From positions 1 through 21,468 of the forward strand of contig JASLVI010000011.1 in NCBI GenBank assembly GCA_030741455.1: a stretch of 21,468 nt of DNA, in the 5' to 3' direction. Origin of the DNA: Candidatus Poseidoniaceae archaeon (lineage in GTDB: Archaea; Thermoplasmatota; Poseidoniia; Poseidoniales; Poseidoniaceae). A program made the position numbers and the translations under genes. Positions 14,696-21,468 of the stretch are shown piece by piece. The notes beneath the pieces are model-generated. The model worked only from the letters and a program-made list of their open reading frames with translations, ran no database searches and had not been told where the DNA came from. Within the stretch, counting starts at the first letter, position 1. Each line of letters begins with the position of its first letter.

Positions 14696-16381
14696 TCATC
14701 GAAGTGATTCTGCAGCATCTCTGCACAGCTCGATTAATTCGCCACCGACCAATCCAAACGCTACGGTTCCAAGTGCACACAAAGCGATTGCAATTCGAAT
14801 TGATGCACCTGATGCAAGTGGTCCTTGACGGCCTTCTTCAGGCTCGTGGAAGTACATAACAACACCAACACGCAGGTAGTAAAACATCGAAATGGCGCTG
14901 TTGATGACCATCAAAAGAGCGAGCCACCAGACCCAGTGTGCATCAGCGATCGAAGAAAGGGAGCCTGTTCCAGTTGCAACCTCAACAATTCCCATGATGA
15001 CCAACAGTTTGGATAAGAATCCAGCCATCGGCGGTACGCCTGCAAGTGAAATCATGAACAAGAACATGGCAACTGCGAGAAGCGGTTCTCGCTTGCCAAG
15101 TCCAGCGAGCGAGGAAAGGCGAGAAGCACCGCCCTCCATCTCAAGGACGCCGAGTACGAGGAAAGCTCCAAGTTTGAAGAAGACCAATACGAACATGTGG
15201 AAGAGCAGTGCTGCAACGACAACATCCATCGCATCACCTGCATTGTCTACTAGACCCCAGTTCCAAGCACCGATGGCGGTTAATGCTGCCAACATGTATC
15301 CTGCATGAGCAACCGATGAGTAGGCAAGCATCCTTTTCGGATTGTCACTACCGAGAGCTGCAATGTTGCCCCATGTCATTGTTACAGCAGCGAGGACACC
15401 GAGCAGTCCAATCCAAACTGCGGATCCATCGGCAGCCGAATCAGGGATGGTAATAATGAGAAGAACGCGCATCAAACCTAGCATACCCATCGCCTTGCTT
15501 GCAGTTGCAAGAACGCCAGCAACTGGGCTGTTTGCTCCAGAATATGCATCAGGCGCAGCAAAGTGGAATGGAACGGCACTGATCTTGAATGCAAATCCAA
15601 CCAGAACAAATCCAAGAGCCATCATGCTGAGGGATGTTGCTCCATCAGCAGCCCACTTTGCAGCGAGCGCATCGAATTGAAGTGAACCAGTCCATAGATA
15701 GAGCATACTCAAACCGTAGAGACCAACTGCGGAAGCAACCGATCCAACAATGAAGTACTTGGCGCCACCCTCTGAACCTGCTCGTGTTTCTTTATGGAAA
15801 GCGACAAGAACATAGGTCGAGAAAGAGGCTAGTTCCAGTCCAACAAACAAGACGAACAGGTCTTGAGCGAGGGCAACAACACTCATTCCGAGTGCTGAAG
15901 TCAACATCAGGATATAGAAGTCCGCTTGTCGGCGGTTGTTGAACAGAACGTCGATATCATCGCTTTTCTGAGAGCCCGTTGGTAGACGGTCAAGCGAAGC
16001 GATTGCTGCAAGAAGAAGTGCCGCAAAGAAGATGGCTTCAAAGATACGAGAGAACATGTTGACTTTGAAAATTTCAACACCATTTTCACTTGAGATAATC
16101 TTACCATCAGCAGTAGACGTATCGATAAGATACCAAATAACTTGGAAGAGAGCCAAAGCCATCGTCAAGACAGCGAGTAGACCAGGAAGACGAGGTGATG
16201 CAACAGCCTTGTAGCGTGTTCCTCCGAGGAACCATGGCAATCGAATTGAGGTACCAGGTACTCGGAAGGTCCCGTTTCCTAGATTCGGAACGATCATGAT
16301 GAGCAACAATCCAACAAATACTGTGAATTCTGGACCGAGCGTTTCAACCATGTCCAAATCAAATCCATTTTCTGTTGACAT
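14696..16381 (-). CDS. nuoN: NADH-quinone oxidoreductase-like complex I subunit N
   Basis: This is an antiporter-like membrane subunit of complex I, one of three proton channels in the membrane arm. The 561 residues are very hydrophobic, consistent with about 14 helices. LFVLFVGLELASFSTYVLVA (175-194) holds the TM5 glutamate E183. GGAKYFI (205-211) holds K208, and GFAFKISAVPFHFAAPDAY (262-280) holds the TM8 lysine K266. KRMLAYSSVAHAGYM is the usual TM10-11 region. The start is the ATG at 16381, because GGAGGTG lies 6 nt before it; an in-frame GTG at 16390 falls within that site. Only one base separates it from the nuoM stop codon. It is the last gene of the operon. The electron donor (NADH, F420H2 or ferredoxin) is not revealed by this subunit. 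Confidence 0.95.
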   Translation of the reverse strand: MSTENGFDLDMVETLGPEFTVFVGLLLIMIVPNLGNGTFRVPGTSIRLPWFLGGTRYKAVASPRLPGLLAVLTMALALFQVIWYLIDTSTADGKIISSENGVEIFKVNMFSRIFEAIFFAALLLAAIASLDRLPTGSQKSDDIDVLFNNRRQADFYILMLTSALGMSVVALAQDLFVLFVGLELASFSTYVLVAFHKETRAGSEGGAKYFIVGSVASAVGLYGLSMLYLWTGSLQFDALAAKWAADGATSLSMMALGFVLVGFAFKISAVPFHFAAPDAYSGANSPVAGVLATASKAMGMLGLMRVLLIITIPDSAADGSAVWIGLLGVLAAVTMTWGNIAALGSDNPKRMLAYSSVAHAGYMLAALTAIGAWNWGLVDNAGDAMDVVVAALLFHMFVLVFFKLGAFLVLGVLEMEGGASRLSSLAGLGKREPLLAVAMFLFMISLAGVPPMAGFLSKLLVIMGIVEVATGTGSLSSIADAHWVWWLALLMVINSAISMFYYLRVGVVMYFHEPEEGRQGPLASGASIRIAIALCALGTVAFGLVGGELIELCRDAAESLR

Positions 16382-16382
16382 A

Positions 16383-17945
16383 TCAGGCACCTCCTAATCC
16401 AAGGAACGCCATGGCACTACGCGTCCACATGTCCATCATGTCGAGGAAAATCCATGGCATGATACCAAAGAGGATTGTGAATGCTGCAAGCAAGAGCATT
16501 GCAATCTTTTCTGAGTTGTCAATATCAGGTACTGGATCTCCATGCAAACTTTCTGGAGGTTGCGTTTCTTCCCCACCTTCGAAAATGGTTCGTTGCATCG
16601 ACCACAAGTAGTATGCAGCTGTAATTGCGAGTACAAGACCAGGGAAGATAATCCACCAGCCGTATGCATGCCAGTAAGCAACCATGAGCATCAATTCAGC
16701 AACGAATCCAGCAAGGAGTGGAAGGCCGAGTGAAGCCATCCAACCGAACATCATACTCGTAGCAAGCCAAGGAGAATGCTTCGCCATACCTCGCATAGCT
16801 CCAATTTCCATACTGTGGTAGTGGTGCTTGAAAGCACCACAAACAGCGAACAGCATTGGGCTGATGATTCCGTGAGCGAACATCATGAAGAGAGCAGCAG
16901 CCCAACCCAACGGTTGCATGCTGGCAATACCCAACAGGATGACACCCATGTGAGAGACCGAAGAATATGCGACCATCTTCTTGAGATTGGTTTGTCCGAG
17001 ACAAACAATGGCACCCCAGACGAGCGATACCAAGCCAATCATCATGATGATGAATCGGAACTCTTCCAATGCATGAGGGAACAAAGAGATTGGTAGACGG
17101 AACATACCGTAGGCACCCATCTTCAACATGACACCAGCCAGCATCATCGAACCGCCGGTTGGAGCTTGTACGTGCGCATCGGGAAGCCAAGTGTGGAACG
17201 GTGCTGCTGGAAGTTTCACCAGGAAACCAAGCATGAGCATAATGAAGAGGACTTTCTGAACTTCAAGACCAAGCCAGACGCCATTTCCATTTGCACCGCT
17301 TGCTTGAACAACCATTTCTTGCATGCTGAAGGTCTGTGTGTCCATCAGGAAGTACATCGTCAACAAACCGAGAAGCATAATGACGGAAGCTGTGAATGTA
17401 TAGATGAAGAACTTCTGAGCAGCGTACTTTCGATCCTTTCCACCCCACTTGAGAATCATGAAGAACATTGGAATGAGTGTCAGTTCCCAGAAGACGTAGA
17501 ACATGAACATATCAAGAGCGACGAAAACACCGATCAATGCACCACCAAGCATGAGCATGAGTGGGAAGTAGGTTGCGCCAGCCTTCTCATTCCATGTTGC
17601 AATGATGGTAATCGGCATCAACAGCGTTGTCAGCCAAACCATTGGGAAGGAGAGACCATCAACACCTACTGTCCATGTAATTCCAAGTTGTTCAATCCAG
17701 ACATAGGATTCTTGGAATTCGAAATTGTTGAAGGCAATATCGTTCCATCCAACATCTCCAATCTGTCCCAAGAACATCAGCGTTGCAAGCGAAAACATTG
17801 CCAATGAGATAATGAGCGCAGCCATTCGTACTGGTGCGTCGAACTTCGCACGTGCTTCTGAATTAAGTCGGGATGTCAAAATCAACAAGAAGATACTTGC
17901 TAGAATTGGCAGAACAACCAGTAACGAGAGGTAATCGATGTTCAA
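16383..17945 (-). CDS. nuoM: NADH-quinone oxidoreductase-like complex I subunit M
   Basis: This is an antiporter-like proton-channel subunit in the middle of the complex I membrane arm. The 520 residues are about the normal NuoM length. Key residues are in place: E154 in YVFWELTLIPMFFMI (150-164, TM5), K244 in FLVKLPAAPFHTWLPDAH (241-258, TM7-8), K275 in VMLKMGAYGMFRLP (272-285), and E417 in GFVAELML (413-420, TM12). NLKKMVAYSSVSHMGVI (320-336) is the family signature after TM9. The start codon is TTG, overlapping the nuoL stop as TTGA, and is preceded by GGGGGTGAT. That points to translational coupling. No oddities were seen beyond a short His-containing loop (FKHHYHSME) after TM11. Confidence 0.96.
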   Translation of the reverse strand: MNIDYLSLLVVLPILASIFLLILTSRLNSEARAKFDAPVRMAALIISLAMFSLATLMFLGQIGDVGWNDIAFNNFEFQESYVWIEQLGITWTVGVDGLSFPMVWLTTLLMPITIIATWNEKAGATYFPLMLMLGGALIGVFVALDMFMFYVFWELTLIPMFFMILKWGGKDRKYAAQKFFIYTFTASVIMLLGLLTMYFLMDTQTFSMQEMVVQASGANGNGVWLGLEVQKVLFIMLMLGFLVKLPAAPFHTWLPDAHVQAPTGGSMMLAGVMLKMGAYGMFRLPISLFPHALEEFRFIIMMIGLVSLVWGAIVCLGQTNLKKMVAYSSVSHMGVILLGIASMQPLGWAAALFMMFAHGIISPMLFAVCGAFKHHYHSMEIGAMRGMAKHSPWLATSMMFGWMASLGLPLLAGFVAELMLMVAYWHAYGWWIIFPGLVLAITAAYYLWSMQRTIFEGGEETQPPESLHGDPVPDIDNSEKIAMLLLAAFTILFGIMPWIFLDMMDMWTRSAMAFLGLGGA

Positions 17946-20185
17946 ATCATCACCCCCAACATGAGATAGATGACAAGGACGCCTAAGGACGCCATCATGA
18001 TGTAGTCACGAGCTGATCCTGTTGTCAAGCGACGAACCTGTGTTGAGAGTTTCTGAGAGGTTGATTCAATCGTCTTGATGGTTCCATCGACGACTTTACG
18101 ATCGAAGGCAGCACTGATGTTGGCAAAGCCAGCAACAAGTTTGAGCATGGCTGCATCGTACCACTTATCGAAGTACAATCGTTCCTTGAGTGCATTTGAA
18201 AGACCTGAGTTGGCCCATGCACTGTTGTCAAAGCCACGCTTTGCATTGACTCGGGAAGAGAGGTTGATGATCGGTTGCATCCATGGCTTGGCTTTCTCGC
18301 CATCCTTGAGGGAGCCGCCATAGAGAGCCATTGCGAGACCTGGACCAACAATCGCTCCAATGAAGATAGCAACATAGGTCAAGACGAAGAAGAACGCATC
18401 TGGGTTGACAAAGACATGTTCGAATTCGTAAATGAGTCCTTCAAGCAGACCCTTCTTTCCGAAGAAGGCGTAGGTTGAACCTGGTTCACCAGCCCAATGC
18501 GTGAACATCATTCCAGCAAGAATGACACTTGATAGTGATACGAATGTGAGCGTGACCAATGGGATAGGGATCCATGGTGTGTGTTCGTGAACATTTGCTG
18601 CGACTTCGGTCTTTGGCTTACCTGCAAAGGTCTTGAGCCACATTCGAGACATGTAAAATCCAGTCATTGCCGCACCGATTAGGACGCATGCTGCTGGTAG
18701 GAAGAAGCGTGGATCTTCAAGAGCAACACGCCATGCATTGGCGATGATGCCTTCCTTCGACCAGAAACCGCCAATCAATGGCAACCCCATAATCGAGGCT
18801 GAACCGACCAACATCGCAGTTGCAGTAATTGGCATCTTGGACGCAAGTCCGCCCATGTTCTCCATGGATTGTGCATCGAAATGATCGTCGTGATGATCGT
18901 CACCATGGTCGTCATGATGGTGGAGATCGTGATGCGCATGATGCATCTCGTGAATCACCGAACCACTGGCCATGAACAGCATTCCCTTTGCCATGGCGTG
19001 ATTGAACAAGTGGAACAAAGCGGCTCCAAAAGCAACGACAACGATGTTGTGTTCTGTACTATCCGTATGCCAGTCGAGTGAATTTGCAAGCCACAAGGCG
19101 GCTCCAAGTCCAGTGAAGATGTAAGCGAGTTGACTCATGGTCGAATACGCAAGGACCTTCTTCAAATCGTCTTGAACAAAGGCAATCGCTGCGGCCATAA
19201 CGGCAGTAATACCACCGATTGCTGCAATGATGAAGGCAAGATCAACCAATTCGCCTTGCATCGATGGTGCACCAAAGAATGGGAACATTCGTGCAACGAG
19301 GTAGAGACCTGCGTTAACCATGGTTGCAGCGTGAATAAGAGCGGATACAGGTGTTGGTCCTTCCATTGCATCAGGCAACCAAACGTGAAGTGGGAATTGA
19401 GCAGACTTACCAACAGCACCGATGAACATCATTCCCAATGCGAGTTGGAGTTGTCCAGGGTCGACTTGTGCAATCAAATCCTCATTGAAGACGACTGCAT
19501 AATCGAGCGAATCAAAGAGGTTCCAGAGCATGACCAAACCAATCACGAGGAAAACGTCACCTACACGTGTGGTCAAGAACGCCTTCTTTGCTGCATAAGC
19601 TGCACTTGGCTTTTCATAATAGAAACCGATGAGAAGATAGGAACAGAGACCCATCAATTCCCAAAAGATGAACAACCAAAGGAACGAATCAGCGAGAACC
19701 ATTCCGAGCATACCTGAACAGAACAGGACGAATTCAGCGTAGAATCGGTGGTTGCGATTATCGTTGACTGGATCGGTGTTCATGTAACCAATGCTGAAGA
19801 TGTTGATGAGCATGCAGAGGAAGGATGCGACAAAGAGAAGCATGACCGTAACGTGGTCGATGTAAATACCAACGCCGAAGACCTTCTCATTGATGGTCAT
19901 TCCATCTGCACTCATCCATCCGAACGAGAGCCAATCACCAATGTGATGTGCCCCTGTTCCCTTTCCGATGAATTCGGAGATGAGGAGCATGGAAAGAACA
20001 AAGCTTGCGACCATGATTGGAAGAGCAATGAGCCCACCTTCCTTTGCGGACTTGACCCATGTTTGATTCCCATTGAAGATGTGTCCCAAAAAGAGAATGA
20101 TTGGGAAAGCAAGCATTGGTAAGAGTACGATGAAAATCGCATACTCAATGAATGTTGAACTGATTGTTTCTGATGTACCGCCCAT
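17942..20185 (-). CDS. nuoL: NADH-quinone oxidoreductase-like complex I subunit L with His-rich loop
   Basis: This is the distal antiporter-like proton channel of complex I, with the long lateral helix. The 747 residues exceed the E. coli protein (about 613). Conserved features are FWELMGLCSYLLIGFYY (174-190, TM5 E176), GKSAQFPLHVWLPDAMEGP (259-277, K260), SALIHAATMVNAGLYL (281-296, H285), KKVLAYSTMSQLAYI (342-356) and NHAMAKGMLFMASGSVIH (395-412, K400). Directly after that lies an insertion at 412-435 with 12 His and 7 Asp in 24 residues, before MGGLASKMP. The C-terminal 100 residues (from about YFDKWYD at 671) form the amphipathic helix, ending in a last membrane helix. The ATG has GAGGTGA 4 nt upstream and lies 9 nt after the nuoK stop. 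Confidence 0.96.
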   Translation of the reverse strand: MGGTSETISSTFIEYAIFIVLLPMLAFPIILFLGHIFNGNQTWVKSAKEGGLIALPIMVASFVLSMLLISEFIGKGTGAHHIGDWLSFGWMSADGMTINEKVFGVGIYIDHVTVMLLFVASFLCMLINIFSIGYMNTDPVNDNRNHRFYAEFVLFCSGMLGMVLADSFLWLFIFWELMGLCSYLLIGFYYEKPSAAYAAKKAFLTTRVGDVFLVIGLVMLWNLFDSLDYAVVFNEDLIAQVDPGQLQLALGMMFIGAVGKSAQFPLHVWLPDAMEGPTPVSALIHAATMVNAGLYLVARMFPFFGAPSMQGELVDLAFIIAAIGGITAVMAAAIAFVQDDLKKVLAYSTMSQLAYIFTGLGAALWLANSLDWHTDSTEHNIVVVAFGAALFHLFNHAMAKGMLFMASGSVIHEMHHAHHDLHHHDDHGDDHHDDHFDAQSMENMGGLASKMPITATAMLVGSASIMGLPLIGGFWSKEGIIANAWRVALEDPRFFLPAACVLIGAAMTGFYMSRMWLKTFAGKPKTEVAANVHEHTPWIPIPLVTLTFVSLSSVILAGMMFTHWAGEPGSTYAFFGKKGLLEGLIYEFEHVFVNPDAFFFVLTYVAIFIGAIVGPGLAMALYGGSLKDGEKAKPWMQPIINLSSRVNAKRGFDNSAWANSGLSNALKERLYFDKWYDAAMLKLVAGFANISAAFDRKVVDGTIKTIESTSQKLSTQVRRLTTGSARDYIMMASLGVLVIYLMLGVMI

Positions 20186-20194
20186 TCTATCACC

Positions 20195-20497
20195 TCAGTG
20201 TTTCAAGAGATTCACATCATCCAGTGAAATCGTTTCGTGTTGGCCATACATGGCAAGGAAAATGGCCAAACCAATCGCAACCTCTGAGGCTGCAATGGCA
20301 ATGGCAAAGATTGCGTATACCCATCCTGTTGCATCACCGTGCTGGATGGCTGCTGCAACGAACTGTAGATTTGCAGCATTAAGAATCAATTCAAGACACA
20401 TCAGGACGATGATTGCATTCTTTCGAGTGAATGCACCCCATACGCCGATAATGAACAGAATAGCGGAAAGAACGCTTACCCATGCTGGATCGATCAT
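20195..20497 (-). CDS. nuoK: NADH-quinone oxidoreductase-like complex I subunit K
   Basis: This is a small three-helix subunit at the start of the complex I proton path. The 100 residues match the family length. E36 in MCLELILNAANL (33-44) and E72 in AASEVAIGLAI (69-79) fall at the same numbers as the two essential membrane glutamates of E. coli NuoK. The C-terminal tail DDVNLLKH is a variant of the usual short ending. The start overlaps the preceding nuoJ-part gene by 4 nt (ATGA), and nuoL follows after 9 nt. Confidence 0.96.
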   Translation of the reverse strand: MIDPAWVSVLSAILFIIGVWGAFTRKNAIIVLMCLELILNAANLQFVAAAIQHGDATGWVYAIFAIAIAASEVAIGLAIFLAMYGQHETISLDDVNLLKH

Positions 20498-20763
20498 GCG
20501 TCTTCACCTCGCTGTTCCCACTCAAGATTTTCACGACGTTCATCCCGAACGAGATAGGCGGCGCCCATCATCGCCATGGCCATGAGAACACCGAGAATGA
20601 GCAATGGTAGAGCCCAATCATCAAGCATTGTGTTCGCAAGATCAAGTGTTGTGACTTCTTTGTCAGGTTCTTCATCCCAGAGTTCTGCGGTTCCAAGTAC
20701 GGTAATCATTGCACCTGCAAGGAAGATGAGACCAATTCGGGTTAAAGTAGACATCAATCTCAT
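20494..20763 (-). CDS. nuoJ2: NuoJ C-terminal half (split nuoJ, part 2)
   Basis: The 89-residue protein has two hydrophobic helices. The first is at about 8-25 (RIGLIFLAGAMITVLGTA). The second is at about 50-70 (WALPLLILGVLMAMAMMGAAYLVRDE), which matches the last helix of NuoJ, where the family reads roughly LP-E-x-x-S-x-L-L-x-x-A-x-x-G-A. Together with the preceding gene it makes up a full-length NuoJ. It lies between nuoJ1 and nuoK with 4-nt overlaps at both ends. The identification depends on the operon position plus this C-terminal helix, because the rest is divergent. The same split (nuoJ1/nuoJ2) is known from haloarchaeal complex I operons. Confidence 0.8.
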   Translation of the reverse strand: MRLMSTLTRIGLIFLAGAMITVLGTAELWDEEPDKEVTTLDLANTMLDDWALPLLILGVLMAMAMMGAAYLVRDERRENLEWEQRGEDA

Positions 20764-21035
20764 TCAAAATCCTCCTCCTGAATTTGTCGTCGAGTCAGCA
20801 TAATACCGAACAGCACGACCAAACCAACACTGGCTAGGTAAACAAGAATCTGAATGGCTGCAAGGAATTCAGCACCCATAAGAATAAAGATTCCAGAAAC
20901 TGCCATGAAACAGAAAATCAGAGAAAGCATCGAATGGGCTACACGTTGTGCATAGATGAGCCCCAATGCTCCTAGGATTGTAATCGTTGCAAAAACGAAG
21001 AAAATGATGGTTTCAGTTGTGGAGGCGACGTCCAT
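20760..21035 (-). CDS. nuoJ1: NuoJ N-terminal half (split nuoJ, part 1)
   Basis: The 91-residue protein has three helices: about 8-27 (TIIFFVFATITILGALGLIY), 33-51 and 57-78. The last contains GAEFLAAIQILVYLASVGLV, the NuoJ signature in which the third helix carries the flexible pi-bulge in complex I structures. It ends with TRRQIQEEDFE at the point where bacterial NuoJ would continue into helices 4-5, which are supplied by the next gene. Start choice: the ATG at 21044 directly abuts a GGGGG run, leaving no spacer. The in-frame ATG at 21035 has a 9-nt spacer and sits one base after the upstream stop, the same arrangement as nuoM-nuoN. Confidence 0.9.
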   Translation of the reverse strand: MDVASTTETIIFFVFATITILGALGLIYAQRVAHSMLSLIFCFMAVSGIFILMGAEFLAAIQILVYLASVGLVVLFGIMLTRRQIQEEDFE

Positions 21036-21036
21036 T

Positions 21037-21468
21037 TCAGGCATCCCCCTTATCGAGTAGTTCCTTGGCCTGATTGGCCCATTCGTCTCGCTTGACGCGA
21101 CCTGGGAAGAACTCGATGGCTGCGTTGACTTGGTCTTCTAACTCGCTGGTCATTTTACTAATTTGCGAGAAGGTGTAGATACCGAGCGCGTTTAATTTCT
21201 CTTCAATGAACGGTCCAACACCTTTGATGGTTTTCAGGTCATCTTTCTCATCAGCACTCGCAGTACCAAGAATGTCGAAATCGATGTTCTTTGATCGTTC
21301 CTTTACACGCAGTAGTTCAGCTTCCTTCTTCTCTTCTTTGCTCAACGGCTTGTCATCCTCTGGCTCAGGTTTGACTTCGACCTTTTCTTCGATGACTGGA
21401 GTTGGTTCAGCGACTTCCACTTCAGGTTTAGCTGCCTTAGCAGCCTTCTTGGCACGCTTGTCGCGTTC
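21037..21468 (-). CDS. Helix-hairpin-helix tail protein of the nuo operon, partial (N-terminus beyond the right edge)
   Basis: The frame is open to the window edge, so only the C-terminal 143 residues are seen. They begin with a Lys/Ala/Glu/Pro-rich, probably disordered linker (AKKAAKAAKPEVEVAEPTP and on to KEEKKEAELLRV). A helix-hairpin-helix domain of about 70 residues closes the protein: DDLKTIKGVGPFIEEKLNAL, GIYTFSQISKMT, then FPGRVKRDEWANQAKELLDKG. The same domain occurs as a C-terminal extension of some bacterial NuoE proteins and in other fused contexts. The position directly before nuoJ is normally nuoI, so this may be a tail on NuoI or an extra subunit. The stop lies one base from the preferred nuoJ1 start. 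The GTG at 21420 is internal and not a real start. Confidence 0.7.
   Translation of the reverse strand, partial: ERDKRAKKAAKAAKPEVEVAEPTPVIEEKVEVKPEPEDDKPLSKEEKKEAELLRVKERSKNIDFDILGTASADEKDDLKTIKGVGPFIEEKLNALGIYTFSQISKMTSELEDQVNAAIEFFPGRVKRDEWANQAKELLDKGDA

Noticed and set aside
16776..17807. Long plus-strand frames opposite nuoM
   Set aside because: The reverse strand has a full set of NuoM motifs. The plus-strand products are His/Glu/Asn-rich shadows without hydrophobic or domain structure.
18881..18952. The CAT/GAT-rich stretch as a simple DNA repeat or assembly artefact
   Set aside because: The codons encode an ordered His/Asp segment, the frame is kept, and NuoL motifs continue normally on both sides.

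Overview
The window reads as a gene-dense archaeal chromosome segment, most probably from an uncultured marine heterotroph of the Marine Group II/III Euryarchaeota (Poseidoniales-like). The archaeal call rests on an archaeal/eukaryal-type uS2, aIF1A, a RIO1 kinase, a two-KH Dim2/Pno1-type protein, winged-helix regulators and large CARDB/Ig-like surface proteins. The lineage call is inference, because no rRNA is present. Genes are packed with short gaps or 4-nt start/stop overlaps. No tRNA, rRNA, CRISPR array, insertion sequence or integrase was seen.

Region 1 (1-4806). A 3-hydroxyacyl-CoA dehydrogenase, cut by the left edge, diverges from a small membrane protein (DUF4760-like). Three consecutive winged-helix regulators follow: an HxlR type, a tandem winged-helix protein with a Gly/Ala-rich hydrophobic N-terminus, and a larger two-winged-helix protein. 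The last is translationally coupled to a tRNA-dihydrouridine synthase. Two TATA-like boxes sit about 26 nt before start codons, which suggests leaderless transcripts.

Region 2 (4795-12138). uS2 is convergent with the dus gene and overlaps it by 12 nt. Next is a Cas4/RecB-like nuclease whose conserved motifs are split by a four-helix membrane insertion. It converges with a lipoprotein gene. Then comes a divergent pair of surface proteins: a 939-residue protein with a CARDB ectodomain, one membrane helix and three predicted cytoplasmic zinc ribbons, and an Ig-like protein with an archaeosortase-like C-terminal signal.

Region 3 (12165-14643) holds ribosome and translation genes. The Dim2/Pno1-type KH protein is on the plus strand. 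aIF1A and RIO1 form a minus-strand pair that meets it tail to tail. The aIF1A carries a roughly 100-residue acidic tail with six repeats of a D-D-[ML]-F motif. This recalls the eIF5B-binding acidic tail of eukaryotic eIF1A.

Region 4 (14696-21468) is the distal half of a minus-strand complex I (nuo) operon, in the order HhH-domain protein (partial), nuoJ (split in two), K, L, M, N. The conserved proton-channel glutamates and lysines are visible. NuoL has a His/Asp-rich loop with 12 histidines in 24 residues, and a helix-hairpin-helix tail protein sits where nuoI is normally found.

The best candidates for something undescribed are the membrane-embedded Cas4-like nuclease, the repeated-motif aIF1A tail, the NuoL histidine loop, and the surface protein with cytoplasmic zinc ribbons.
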